From assembly GCA_002049455.2 (NCBI GenBank), contig KV918802.1, positions 275,057 to 339,056 of the forward strand: DNA of 64,000 bases, read 5' to 3'. The translations under genes and the position numbers were made by a program. This DNA is from Porphyra umbilicalis (taxonomy: Eukaryota > Rhodophyta > Bangiophyceae > Bangiales > Bangiaceae). Below, piece by piece: positions 1-11,771 of the stretch (positions are counted from its first letter, which is position 1; each line of letters opens with the position of its first letter). A model generated the notes under the pieces. The model did not search any database. It was not told where the DNA came from and saw only the letters and a program-made list of their open reading frames with translations.

Positions 1-1129
1 GGGAACCATCAGCAGTGTCGCCATATCACAGGTGACGAACTGCCCGTCAACGAAGGACAGTCTCGACGAGGCTAGGTCTCCCTGATTCCAGTGACCGCCC
101 ACAGCCCGCCACCACGCTGGAAACTTGACAGGTCTATATCTTGGACGGGGGACTTCGGGTATGTTGGCAGATTTCCGAGGGATCTGCTCCCGGATGATCG
201 CCCATCGACGCCCCCACTGTGTACGAGGCATGGGCTGGTATGGGTAGAACGCCTGGGTGGCCGGAGTGTGGAGCGTCAGAATCATCGTTATGAAACCAGG
301 ACCTACTATTGCTTTTCATAGCTTCCTTCTTTCTGACCATGCGTGTTTACTGCTGCACGCGGGCGGTCCGCTCCTTTGACAAAGCTAAGGTACTGTTTGT
401 GTACTTTTGCATGATTGCGGCATTGGGTGTGGTGAGATCAGCGGTTGCCGGCGCGGGCGGCGAGACAATGAGCAGCCACCGAAAAGAAACCAGCGTCAGT
501 CGGGCAGGTCCTGAGTCCGCTCCAATACCGGAGTGAAGCGGGTAGGAACGCGGCCACTGGTGGTGGACTAGTGCGGCTGAGCGGGCCGGCTGGTGGAGAC
601 TGCAGGGGCCGGCGCGACAACAGGTCGCACGCGGGGCACCACCTCGGTGAGAGGCGGCACATATATAGGAAACAGGAGCCTCCCGTGCCGTGGAGCCTGG
701 AATCGGCTGCTGCGAAGCCTGCATCGCCCGTATCGATACACGTACGGGGGTCTAACCCTAGGTCACTAGGTCACAAACCCATATCCCTATCCGTTTTTGG
801 ATCGGCCCAGTAGAATCGGAAAAGAAAGACTGTCTCTTTCTGAACAATATCGCACCCACAACGAAACGAACCAGAGCAGACAGCTGTTGGAACGTCATGC
901 TCAACGCCGCTGTAAGCGCTGCTGCTGTAAAAAGCAAAGTTCAAGAAACCAGGTATTGACAGGGCTCGAACCCCCGACTCCCGGACGCGACCCGAAGGTC
1001 ACGCCCAATGAAAAACCCTTACTTCCCCTTAGCCTACCCATGCGACTTCCTCGCGGTTTGGTGACCGCTGGTGCATTCGACATTTGTACCCGTGCGATTT
1101 TGAGTGAAAGTTTTGCGATTTCACATTTT
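1..1129. other. No recognised gene; left edge
   Basis: Nothing here reads as a convincing coding region: only short frames on both strands without motifs. A T-arm-like stretch at about 961-1000 (minus) resembles the 3' part of a class II tRNA, but it lacks a pairing acceptor arm and is listed under rejected items. I see no repeats shared with the rest of the window before about 1130. Confidence 0.5.
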
Positions 1130-1424
1130 TTTTCTTGCGCTTCAGATGCTTTGATTTGCATGGGCTTTGCTTTGATCCCTGATGCTTTGATTTGGTGAGC
1201 GTTTTGATTTTGAGTGTGGGCGGGCGCGTGCGCGGGCGAGCTGCTTGGGCTGCGTGGTGGGCTTGAGTGCTCCGACTTGGACTACTTGAGGAGTGCCCTT
1301 GATGGGAAGTGGGGCGCTTTGGAGTGATAACCAACAAAGCACGTTCGCACTCATACACACAAGCTCAAACCACTCAACCACTTCACCGTGGTCCCTCATC
1401 CCCTATCCTCACTGCGTTTTAACA
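1130..1424 (+). repeat. Diverged Ty1/copia LTR fragment (3' part)
   Basis: This stretch follows the same order of blocks as the intact copia LTR at 22640-23057: a T-rich GATTTGGTGAG block, a GGGCGTGGGCG-like block, CAACAAAGCACG, a CACACAAGCTCAA block, ACTTCACCGTGGTCCC and a terminal TTTTAACA where the intact LTR has GATTCAACA. The first roughly 100 bp of the LTR are missing or unrecognisable. No internal copia sequence follows it, so it is a truncated solo LTR or the relic of an older, related family. The many substitutions make it far older than the copia insertion at 22.6 kb. Confidence 0.75.
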
Positions 1425-2211
1425 ACAGCACCTCCAGGGCCCTCACAGCGCGTTGAAAAGATCTGAAAGTGGGCGATATGCCTCATGGATATCACGGGCT
1501 GTAGAATATCCAGCGAGTTCCTCCGACCCGGACGATATGAGTGAAATGACCAATTCCTGACGAGGTAATAGGTTGGGCGGCATTCCTGTCTCCGCGGACC
1601 GATGCGGTATACGGGGCAGGTTGTCCACCTCGTGTCGGGGCCTGACCTAGTCAGCTGTTCAAAATACAGGAAAAGCTATCTCCTGGGAACAAAGTGGACC
1701 GTCCTAAAAGTATTCTCTCAGGGAAATGAAAGTCTAAGTCGAACTGGTATTTCAAAATTGTCAGACGAAACCCAGCGGAAGGCGCTTCATGTTCGTGGGC
1801 GGATCGGCCTTTGATGTTCGCACCTTTGCAGATGACGCTTGGCACTACTGTCATCCCATTTTTGACTGCGCCATCATTTTCTTGTGCATCCTGCAAGAAC
1901 GGTTCTAAATGGGTGTCTGATTCGATGTTTGTCCGAAGTGTTGTTGGTTGTGCTCAGGAAAATATGTCCATCTAGATACGGTAGCCCCCTTCGCCACCAC
2001 TGTGCGGCCCAATGCTCCCCGATCACCCGCCCAGATCGGGCCGCGTGCGCGCCCGATCAACCGCACCGTCGGGCAGCTGGCAGCCGCATTTTTCCGAGTA
2101 CGCTGACCTCTGCAGGCGTACTGGTCCATCTTGGGCACCGGCTTCGCCCCGTGCTGTTCGGTGGCACTTGTGTGTGCTTGAGGAGCATAGTGGCGCTTTT
2201 CGTTTCGCTGG
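1425..2211. other. No recognised gene
   Basis: Spacer between the copia LTR relic and the helicase reading frame. Short frames occur on both strands but carry no motif I recognise. From about 1980 the sequence becomes GC-rich and the helicase frame opens at 2212. Confidence 0.4.
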
Positions 2212-5199
2212 TTGCGTTCGCGCCTTGTAGGTGCTTCCCCCTACTCCCCACTCCCCCTCCCACACACGCTAGCGTGTTTGTCCTTATCGTCCCCTCCCGC
2301 TCTGCCGTCAGGCATTTCCCGCCCCTGGTCCTGCTCTACCCGGCCGTGGTCGTCTATTTTGGGTCGTGGGGTAGCAAGAGTCGACGGGCGGTACCGGTCT
2401 TCTTCCGCCTGTTATCTGGTGGAGATGCCACCTACTCCTGGAGCGGTGGGCTCTCGTTTGGTGCTTGCGGTCATCACGCCCCTGACCTCCATCCTCCTCC
2501 GGGCCTCCGATGACGGCAGCATTGCCCAGCAGCTGCTTTCCCTGGAGCGAGGTAGCGTCCTTGCCTGCTGCTCCTTTTCTTCATCCGAGCCGGCCATGTG
2601 TTGGCTAACGGACCCTGCCGCGATTGCTGCTGTGATGAGTGGCATGGCCGGCGGGCCATCCCGTCCTCGCTCGCCAGGACGGGGCTCCTCGGTCTGGCTC
2701 GTTGTGGTCGGCCGGGGTACACGCGCTTGCTTCGAGATGGATACTTCGGGTGTTGGCGGAGCGGTGCAGATGCTACAAGCGTCGGCGTCTTCTTTTTGTG
2801 TTGCTGCCCGCTTCGCCTCCGCCCCTGACGCCTACATGTGGTTGGCCAGCGACGCTCCTGTGACGTTGCTTGAGCTGCTTGGGAAAACTACGGCCCCGTT
2901 TGCACCTGCCGCCATGCAGCCGTCACGACCGGAACCCACGCACCCATCACGGATCGAGTCGCCGCTGGCTTCAGCACGGTCGCCCGCTGCGTGGTCGAGT
3001 GTGGCTGCTCCGGTTGCATCGTCCTCGTCGACCCGAGCGCGGTTCGACGAGATTTCGTCGTCATTGTCGAGAACGCCGGGCCGGCCGGTCACATCAACGA
3101 TGCAGTTCAAGGGCTCCCACGGCTCGCTTGACGTGCGCTCCGACCGGATGCCACCAACAACCGGTGCGGCCTCTGGGGCTGTCGGCGGACGCGGTCCAAA
3201 TCGTGGGCCTGGTCGACAGGGTGGCTCCATGGCGTCGGGGTCAAGGCCGCAACCGCCTGACCGGGCACCACCCGGGAGCAGCGCTCCATTCTCTGGGCGT
3301 TGCGGGTCTGGTCATCACTCGCACGACTCGGGTACGCGGCACGGTAGCAGTAGCTGCTCGCGCGGCTCGACGGTGGATGCGATGCCGCGGTCAGTCCATG
3401 TTGGCGTTAAGCGCTCGCGTGTGTGCGACGCAGAGGACGGGCCAGCTGCTTCTCTTAACCCTGCAAATGCTAGCCCTGATGGGTGTCAGCTCATGTTTAC
3501 CTTTGGAAGCATCCAGAAGATGGTAGCGGACTCCGCTGCGTCGCGGGAGAACGTGAACATGGAGGAGGCGCTCCGTCGCGGCGCCGTCATCGCGGCTCAG
3601 CGTCGTGCGACAGCCAAGGACCCTGACGCGGCCGCTCTCTGCTCTCAACTTGTCGTTTCGTAGCATGGGTACGATGCACGCCTTGGCGGTGGCGGCGGCG
3701 GCGCTGCAGTTGCAGGTGCGCACCGGCTGGTACGCGACGTGGCAGGAACAAGTGCCAACCCCGTCGGCAGCGACGGTCCACCGCACAAGGGCCCCCTCTC
3801 TCGGTAAGCGGCGGAGCAGTCCTGGACGGCAGTCTATGGGAGGTTATGTAAGCGCGCGCACAGCACGTTCGTCACTGGTGGACCCGGCGTCGGCAAGTCG
3901 TCCTTCCTGCGGGCCTTCTCGTGCTTTTTGCGTAGTCGGACGATCGGCGACAGGGCGGTAGTGACTGTCGCTCCTACAGGAAGCGACGCCAAGACGGCCA
4001 AGGGCGTCGCTTACCACTCCTGTTTCGGGTTTGTAAAGGACGACAAGATGATGTGCTCCGACGGTCTTCAAGAAGCTGCTCGTCTTCTGGCGCTGGACCG
4101 GTGGGCGCCCATCGCCCGCCGACTGGCCAAGGTTCAGGTCCTCCGGATCGACGACATCTCGATGGTGTCGGCGGAAAACATGGACGTGATGTACCAGCTA
4201 CTGCGGCAGTCGCGCCCGGCCAGCGCGGCGCCGGTCGTGTTGTACGCGTTTGGAGATTTCTTGCAGCTGTGCCCCCCGTTCGGCAAGATGGCGTTCACCG
4301 CGTCGTGCTGGACGACCGTGTTTGGGGCGGCGTTCCTGGAGCTGACCCACGTGCATCGTCACGGCCAGCCGGAATTCGTCGCCGCTCTTCACGACGCGCG
4401 ACTTGGACGGTGTACCGCAGCTGTGCAAGCGCTCATGGACGAGTGGACGGTCTCCGATGAGGCAAACGAGGCGCTCGAGTGTGAGGTGTTGCACCTCATG
4501 CCTCCACACAAAGACGTTGTCGCTCACTTCGCGACGTGTTTGAGGCGGTTGTGCCCGGACAAGCGGCTTCCCGACTTGATTGCCGTGGACCGTGTGAAGG
4601 AGGATCACAATCGCGACCGCACGGTGCGTGTTCCCAACTTGGATGCCATCTCCTCGGACACCATCGCCGCAGCTTTGATTGATTGTGTGGCTCCCCCGCG
4701 AGTGCCCCACTGTCGTGGCGCCTGCGTGATGCTCATCTCCAACTAGTTACTGGCACTTGATCTCTTTCACGGGAGCATTGGCAACCTGGTTGACTATGAG
4801 GAGAACGGCGACCGGGTCGTGCACTTTGCCGACCATCAGGTTATGGCGACTACGCGCCGCGGCGTCTAGGGGGTGCGGGATGCTGGTGCCGACTGGGTCG
4901 AGGTGCTTTGTCCTCCTGTTGAGTTTGAGTCGCGCATTTTGTCTTGCTCTGGTGCCGTTGCTGTGCGTTTTCAGGTTCCTTTTGTGCTTGGCTGGGGAAT
5001 CACTGTGCACCGCTCGCAGAGCTTGACTTTGTCAGAGGCCGTACTGGACGTGGGGCAGGCTTTCGGGGCGGGTATGGTCTTGGCCGCCATGAGTCGGGGG
5101 CCCGACAAGAGGCGCATGCATGTGCGCTCCTTTTGTTGGAGCCTCTTAGTTGCTAACCGTGATGTGCTGCAGCTGTACCGTGCTAGCTCACGTTTGTAG
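2212..5199 (+). pseudogene. PIF1-like DNA helicase, four in-frame stops
   Basis: One plus-strand frame runs from 2212 to the stop at 5197-5199 without a frameshift. It is interrupted by TAG at 3661, TAA at 3805, TAG at 4744 and TAG at 4867. An ATG at 2425 is a plausible start. The last 460 codons carry superfamily 1B PIF1 helicase motifs in order: Walker A GGPGVGKS (near 3880), a TAPTGS-like motif Ia (VAPTGS near 3970), Walker B as RIDDISM (usually IDEISM), the GDFLQLCPP motif near 4253, and the late VPFVLGWGITVHRSQSLTL block near 4975 followed by AAMSR. This family unwinds DNA 5' to 3' in the nucleus and is common both as a host gene and as a helicase carried by mobile elements. The first about 500 codons are Ser/Pro-rich and unrecognised. 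No HUH Rep domain was seen, so it cannot be called a Helitron. All four stops could derive from CAG, CAA or TGG by C-to-T change. The 3' end converges on the next gene. Confidence 0.8.
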
Positions 5200-5427
5200 C
5201 TATTTTTCAAACGAGTGATGCCGTTGTTCCTTTCCTGCCGCCCCCAAGCCTCTGCCAGTCTCGCTTCCAAGACTGCATACGTCCCTCTGGCCACCACCGG
5301 TCCAAGATGCGTGGGCTCGGACCGCCGTCAGTCAGCCGGTAGTAGCCTTATCAACGTCCATCCGAAAATGTTCCCTATCAGCAACGAGCCACAGGGCTCT
5401 GGTCAACAAACGGAACCAAGGTAGGGC

Positions 5428-5433
5428 AATAAA
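5428..5433 (+). terminator. Candidate polyadenylation signal AATAAA
   Basis: AATAAA lies 229 bp after the helicase stop codon and just before the convergent minus-strand gene ends. It fits a 3' end for the helicase transcript. This is motif match and position only. Confidence 0.35.
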
Positions 5434-5454
5434 ATAGTACAGTTTACTTCATGC

Positions 5455-8403
5455 TCAGTAAGGTCCCGCCGATCCATCCTCGTCCTCATCGTCCAAGGCG
5501 GGCACGTCTGTGTCACCATCGAGGGGTTGCAAGCCAGCGCCAGAGGTAAGCGGCAAAGGAGTGCGAGACACAAACGGGGAAGAGCGGGAAATTGAGCGGG
5601 CACTTGGCAAGGTGCGGGGTGCAGGTGCCCCGTCAGTACCAGCAACCATGCTATCGAGGGATAAAGACGGCGTGACAGAAAGAGAACCATCGGCAGAGGT
5701 CACGGACGGAGGCACAAAAGAAACATCACGGTGGGGCACACTGGATCCATGTGATGAGAGTCCCAGATGCATGTTCACACCCATGGATGCACACGGTGCA
5801 GGTAGACCAGCGGCCCTCGGCAGCGAGACAGGCACCCCCTCTCTCGTTGCTCTGTCCTCGACAGGAGCGAGTCCCTCTGCAGAAGACGGAGGTGCCGTGA
5901 CTTGGCTCGTGCTCAATGCTCCACAATCCGCGGGCGGGTCACCCCTCGGCTTCTTGTGAGCCACGCTTCTGGGCTCAGCTGCCGTCTTTGTGCTAGGTGG
6001 TGGGCGCTTGGAGCGACTGCGCACTGGTCGTGCAGGACGCTGGGAAGCCGACAGTGCTGCTGGTGGCGCTGCAAGCGGCTCTGCGGTAGGCGCCGCCGGC
6101 GGTGGTGGCGCGTCGGCTTGGTCTGCTGCGGCATGGGCTTCGTCATGCACCGGTGGCCCCCCACGATGGCGAACGTCCTTGCGGTAGGCGCGACGGAGGG
6201 TGGCGTTCTTGGCCTTGTCAGCCGCAAGGAGAACGTCAACCTCCGCTAGACGCTCAGCAAGAAGCTCGCTGCTTCGGCGTGCAGGCGGCGCCGCCGACGT
6301 TCCACTGTCGACCGCCTCAGCGCCGCCACCATCCTTGAGTGCCAGCAACAGTGCGACGGCGTCTGCCAGACCGGCCGTCTCAAAGTTGTGGCAGGCCGCC
6401 GCCTCAAGTGGCACCATGCTAACAACAGGTGCACGACCGTCGGACGCCATCTGCGTCCGGATGAAGCAAAACGAGGGCTCCCAAGTGCCCACGAGGAGCA
6501 AGCAGGCAATAGTGGCTGCAAGCAGGGGCTTGAGGGACGAGGCAATGTGGACGACGTCGATAGTTTTGTCCAGGTTGTGGAACTTGAAGTACCGGAGCGC
6601 CTTCACCGCCCACCGGTCGATGACGGGGTTGATACTGCTCATGTTGACCGTGACGATCCACTTGGACGAGCACGTCGTCCGCGTCGGGTGCAACGCGAAC
6701 GCGGCGGTCCCAGCCACGGGCAGGACGGGCGCGGCGCAGCGCGGGAGGCTCCAGGATGGCCACCATCGTGTGAAGAGGTTTCGAACAAAAGACCAGTCCG
6801 GCTCCGCGTCGGTTGCCGAGATGATGCCCGGGTTGGTGCTTTCGCCACTGTGCAAGCGGGTCAGCGTCACTAGCCCGTCCAGCAGTATCTTGCGGAGCAC
6901 ATCCTTGCAGTCCGATCGCACTAGCATCTTCTCAAGCACAGCCTTGACAGCGACCACCGCTTCCGTTGAAGGCATGACTATAGGTTGGCTCTTGACCTCG
7001 GTCTTCTTGGCTGCGTCACCAGCAACCTCGACCAGCGACGCATCTGTGGGGTCGTCCGTGGTGACGTCAGGCGGGCGTCGATTGCGGCGATCGACGACAA
7101 GGCCGCCCTAGTTGGGCAGCCCATCAGCGTCGCAGCCGCCAGCATCAACCTCCCCAGTGGCATCTTCTCAAGAGGCACCAAACGGTCGATCCTGACGCAG
7201 GACCAAACTGCCCTCTGGGATGAGGCTGCCGCCACCGTCGTCGCCATCGTGCTCGGCGACTGGATCGGCGTCACCCTCCGCCACCTTGTAGTCGCCATGA
7301 GTTGCCAAGCTTGCTTCCCTGTTTCTAAGACCGACAGCAGTTACAGGAGCGCGGTTGGCGCGAGTCGCGGCAATGCGCAGGTTCTCCAACTGAAGCGTGT
7401 TGGCCTCGGAGAGCGCCTCCAGCTCCTCGTTCCGGTCAGCAAACGCCAGCCCCATGTTGATGACCCGACTGCCATGGTCCTCCCCGTCAGAGAAGAAGCC
7501 CAGTCTGTCTTGAATGCGGATTCACCGATGTTGCGGGGCGTCCATGGGGATGTCGTCCTGGCACATGCGACTAACGGCCGCGTGCAAGACGGCTCCTGTG
7601 GGCGCCAGGTGCTCGTCCAACTTGATGGCCATGTTGTAGAAGGCCTGCAGCATCCGTGCGAGGAAGGCCACCTTCGAATTGTCCATGATGCCGAGCGACC
7701 GGAAAAACTGCAAGTACTCCTCGTTGGGGTCCGTGGGCATGGCCCCGGCACCGACCTCCATCGTCTGCAAAACCAATCACAATGCTATGCACCAGTAAAC
7801 GAACAAGCAAACAGTATGACAGAGCCGTCAGCAAGCTGCAGGGATCGGGCAGAGAAAGCGCACCAGCGCGTACCGCGAGGCACTATCGGAACAGTGACCT
7901 GCCGCACGGCAGTGCGCCCTCAGTCGCAGCATACAATGACCACCCGACACCGACAAAAGGCGGGGAGCTCATGGCAACTCCGGGGAGAACGCTGGACACT
8001 CAGGGGAAACAATAGGGAATCGCGTGAGGCGGGTATTGGAAAGTACACGAGAGAAGGGCGGCAATGAACATACCGGCAACAGCTCAAACGCCGACAGCAA
8101 CCACTCAGCAGTGCCGGGTGCGACGGAAGCGCGCGCAAGGGTGCACAATGCCGCTCCGCCCGAGGGAGACGCACGCCTGGGCAAAGCGGCGCCATGGTGG
8201 TGGGCGCGACGACGGTGGCGTCGACGGGGACGGCAGCAGCGTCCACCGCGCGGGCACATCGTGGTGGCGGATTCGGTGCGGCGACGTGGGGACCGATCCG
8301 TTCGGTCTGGGGCCGTTGAGCTGTCTTCGACGACAGTGAGGTCCGATTCGGCACCCCGACCCGGAGATCTTTGATGTCGGGCCGCTGTGCAGTGTGGCCC
8401 CAA
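5455..8403 (-). pseudogene. Unknown two-exon protein with disordered tail, three in-frame stops
   Basis: Exon 2 (7764 down to 5455) is a single frame of about 770 codons. It is interrupted only by TGA at 7522, TGA at 7168 and TAG at 7108, all explainable by C-to-T change. A good 3' splice site (a pyrimidine-rich stretch ending TTTTGCAG) precedes 7764. A GTATGT 5' splice site at 8073 joins an upstream exon in phase 0, giving ...FELLP joined to TMEVGAG.... The N-terminal half of exon 2 has helical stretches (residues such as LQFFRSLGIMDNSKVAFLARML). The middle has an ordered block with WFxRWW-like and hydrophobic segments. The last about 200 residues are Pro/Ser/Ala-rich, basic (RSRSKRPPPSTK) and then acidic, as in nuclear proteins. 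I recognise no family. It converges on the helicase with about 255 bp between stop codons, so the two may belong to one mobile unit. Confidence 0.6.
7765..8073 (-). other. Predicted 309-bp spliceosomal intron
   Basis: On the minus strand the intron begins GTATGTTC after ...TTGCCG and ends in a pyrimidine-rich TTTTGCAG before ACGATGG. Both flanking exons are open in the joined phase (phase 0). The similar size and 5' site of the intron at 12780-13061 support the call. Confidence 0.6.
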
Positions 8404-11034
8404 TCGGTCCTGATTGCCAGCGCCAATGTCGGGGATGCGCCCGGAACCGAAGGAATCTCGTTATTGATTTTGTCAATCGACCAGCGCATCTGGCCCCCCC
8501 CCGAGGCGCGCGGAGCGCGCGCGTCCCCCCCCCCCCCCCCGCGTTTTCAGTGAAAACTTTTCACATCGCACATTCACGCGAATGTCATGTGAAAGCTGCA
8601 CGGCGCATTTCCTAACTCGATGAAGGATTCAAGAGAGCGCCAACGCCAAAACGTCGGAGCTACTGGGCTTCTCGGTCTGATGGTTCGTTTAGTAGACCGG
8701 GCAACAATCACGTGAGACTTCGGCCAAGCTTGGAGCTGGCCGGAGCACCTGGCCACGGCAACCGCGGCGATCAGCGCGCCGACAGCGGCGCGTGGCCAGG
8801 CCACACACCGGTGCCCGCCCCACTGTCGTTGAGCGACGCTGCAGCGCAGAGCGCCACGCCCGCCAGGCGCGGCACGGCAATAGCCGCGCCGGCCGCCGCG
8901 TCGGCCGCCGCCCACCGCCCGACGCCGCCGGCGCCGACTGACTGCGCGGCCGTGGGAGAGGCCAACCACCGGCGCGGCGGCGGCCGCCTCGCCCGCCGCC
9001 ACCGTGCCGTCGGTGCCGCCAAGGTGCGCCGCCACCCGCCCAAGTACTTGTCCGAAGGGCGACACTCGGCGCCGCCGCGGGCGGGGGGGGCGGGGGGGGG
9101 GCGCCCCCGCCCGCGCCGCCGCCGCGCGTCAACGACGCGACGCGGGCGGCGAGCACCGCCCGCGCCCGGCGGCGGGCTGCGGGGAGCGAAGCCCCCTCCA
9201 CCGCGACAGTGCCGTGCGGCGCGCCGCTCCCACCCGCGCCCAAGGCGGCGCGACGCGTGTCGCCGCGCGCGCGCGACGGGCGCGCGCGCGCCACGCCGCC
9301 GCCGGCCGCACACCAAGCACCCCCGCCGCCAGCGGCGCCGCAGCGTGCAAGGGCCGCCCGCTGGCCGGTCGCCCGTGCTGGTAGCGCCATTGCGACAGGC
9401 GATGGGGGCGTCTCGAGGCCGCCCGAGGGGCGCACGGGCGTCCCCGCCGCCCCCGCCCCCACCGCCACTACCGCCGACGCCGGTGTGGCGTTGCGGGCGG
9501 CTGCGGTGGCCGCCCGTCTACTGACATGGTCGACCGTCGCGGCGAGCGCCGCGAGGTAGCCGCGCCCGCAACGGCCCCGCCCTTAGCTACGAACGACCTC
9601 GTCTCCAATGCGGGCCCGGCGTCTGTTGTCAATCGAAGGTGGTGGTGGTCGAAGTGTGGTTACCTACTCCCTCTGTCCTACTCCCCGGGCTCGCACTCCC
9701 TGCTTATCTACCCCCAGCGCCGCCCAGGCGGGGTGCTCCGACCCTGTCCAGGGGCCGCCTCGGCCCACAGGCACCGCGCGCGCCCCAAACGTCCACACAC
9801 TAGGCTGTCTCGGCTGCCGCACCCAGGGCGGCCGCCTGCCCACGTCGCCCGCTGCTCCCTCTCCTCGGCACCCCGCTCTCACGGAGCCGACGAGGGCTGC
9901 TCATCAGCAGCGTCACTGGAACGACTGTCTTGACTCTCTCTTCCCTGCGCCCGAGCCCACCGGCTCCAACGCGCGGTGCCCGTGCCCGAGCTCACCGGCT
10001 CCCGCGCGACAGTGTCCGTTGGCGGCGCGGCGGATGCTCGCCGCGTCCACCCGCCCTTAAATTCGATCCCGAGTGCCCGGGCCTTGTCAAGTCCGGCCGA
10101 TCGCCCAAGTCCAGGACGACGACCAATTCCTCAGTTTCCAACAGCGTCGGCCGTGGCCACTGCGCAGCGGGCCCAAAACCGTCGTCAAAAGCACGTCTGC
10201 TGGTGGGTGTTTTGGGGCGAACAGATAACCTGCAAACCGCCCTGGGGCTCTGTCAGGGCTGCTTTTTTCCATAAAGGGCGCCAAAATCATCTGGTCGCCG
10301 GGATACATGGAACTCCACTCGTAAAAAGAGAGACACAGCATAAGACGTATACACCTCACCCTTCCAGAAAGAGAGAGAGACTGAGAAGCATCTATGGTCC
10401 TGCTAGCCGGCGCAATGTGTGGAGTGAGGAACGATTCCTGTTCTCGCGAACACAAATATGCAAGGACCTCGCATGGGATGGCCTCTAAGGCCTTGTCTTG
10501 ACGGTGAGCACATGTGAACGCGATCGACCCGAATATGACATCTAAGTCCTGTTTTTCGTCGTGCTGGGGTGGCGGTTGTCTTGACGGCGCAGCAGAAATA
10601 TTCGCAAATCGGGTGGAAAGGAGATCGATGGACGCCAGCCACGCGATCTCGGTTGCTATAAAACAGGCGAGAGCCGTGGCCGCAAGCGCCCAATCAGTGA
10701 CGATCATCCATCTCTGCCCCTGTTGTGTGGTGCCTCGTATCGTGGTCTGTCACGTGTGCGCAATACTTTCTGACAGTCGACCCGGGTCCAAAAACCGATC
10801 TGGGATCATCTGATGGCCTCGCCACGCGTGTTCGTGTGCGAGATATTCCAGAAACTCTCGCACACGCTCACGTCCCGACTGCAATCGTCCCAAAAGGAGG
10901 CGGTTTTCAGCGTAAGTCCTTCGTGAGCGGAACTACCGTTCGAGGCAGATTTATATAAATGAAGCAGCCGTGATTGGAACGCAGCGCTCTCATTGGTTCA
11001 CACGCGTGCGTGCACGCTGAGAGCCCGTCGTCAA
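8404..11034. other. GC-rich low-complexity region without a recognised gene
   Basis: From about 8490 there are long C or G homopolymers, then an 800-bp stretch (8700-9560) of almost pure GC codons. In it several overlapping frames on both strands stay open simply because AT-rich stop codons are rare. These frames encode Ala/Arg/Pro/Gly runs with no motif. Between 9560 and 11030 composition relaxes and no frame stands out. A block at about 10176-10206 (AAACCGTCGTCAAAAGCACG...) recurs almost unchanged at about 36188, so at least part of this is dispersed repeat. Confidence 0.5.
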
Positions 11035-11102
11035 GAACGAGAGTCGCTCCCGTTCTCCTTCCGTTCGGGGCCGTCCGCCCGAACGGGAGTGACTCCCGTT
11101 CT
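11035..11102. repeat. GAACGGGAG palindrome cluster
   Basis: Two imperfect palindromes built on GAACGGGAG and its complement CTCCCGTTC lie either side of a short spacer containing CCTTCCGTTCG. The same arrangement, including the CCTTCCGTTCG spacer, recurs at 45786-45862, and a shortened form lies at about 36326-36350. Those last two directly flank the PIF/Harbinger element. Confidence 0.7.
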
Positions 11103-11771
11103 AGACGAGTTCGGGGTCCCCAAGTTCCAAGTCACGAGGCCGTTGTGGCGGTATCAGTCGCTAGACCTCTGTGGGCTTAAATGTGGTAGCGGGCCAGGAC
11201 GTAAGGACAGATGCAGCGGCCTGGCGAATGCAGTGGCGGCCCTGTGCATTTATTATTGCACGACACCGGGCGCCAGTTTCCGGCCGCACCGGCATCGACA
11301 GTCGTGTTTCTCTGTTATGTTTGAGCGCCTGGCATACCGTGCAGTACATCTTTTTCTGACCGCTGCTACATGCACATTGTAGCGCAACTTTCGGGGCGCG
11401 TGATGCAAACTCCCAACCATCACGCTGTCCCGACAGGGCGGTGTGGGGAACTTAAAACTATGACTACACGTGCGCTCCCGATTCATCCATAGGAGTGCCG
11501 GGTGCCACTGGCAGACCCCTACCAGCCGGCATACAACCTGCCAAAGATAAGAAACAAAAGGCGTGGCTCCCCGGACGCTCACCTTCCGGCAGAACTGGCA
11601 GTAAGCACCACCCTTCCGACGAGAACAACCCAACAGCACGAGCGCCGCCACTCCGCGAGCACATCCGAGACGAGTGCAGGACACGTCCAAGCAACGAGAC
11701 GCAGGCGAAACTTACGGTCCCTTCACCGTCAGCGCAAGCTCACGGCCTGCGGGTGACAAACAGGACGCCCG
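11103..11771. other. Spacer without a recognised gene
   Basis: I see no supported gene here. It lies 3' of the minus-strand gene ending at 11772. An AATAAA on the minus strand near 11250 is far (about 520 bp) from that stop and is weak evidence for a transcript end. Confidence 0.4.

Noticed and set aside
955-1040. tRNA-like sequence on the minus strand (T-loop GGTTCGAGCC and a GACCTTCGGGTC hairpin like a class II variable arm)
   Set aside because: The T stem mispairs and the would-be 3' acceptor strand has no complementary 5' strand. At best a tRNA-derived relic.
8689-9524. Overlapping 180-270-codon frames on both strands
   Set aside because: Extreme GC content keeps all frames open; the products are Ala/Arg/Pro runs without motifs.
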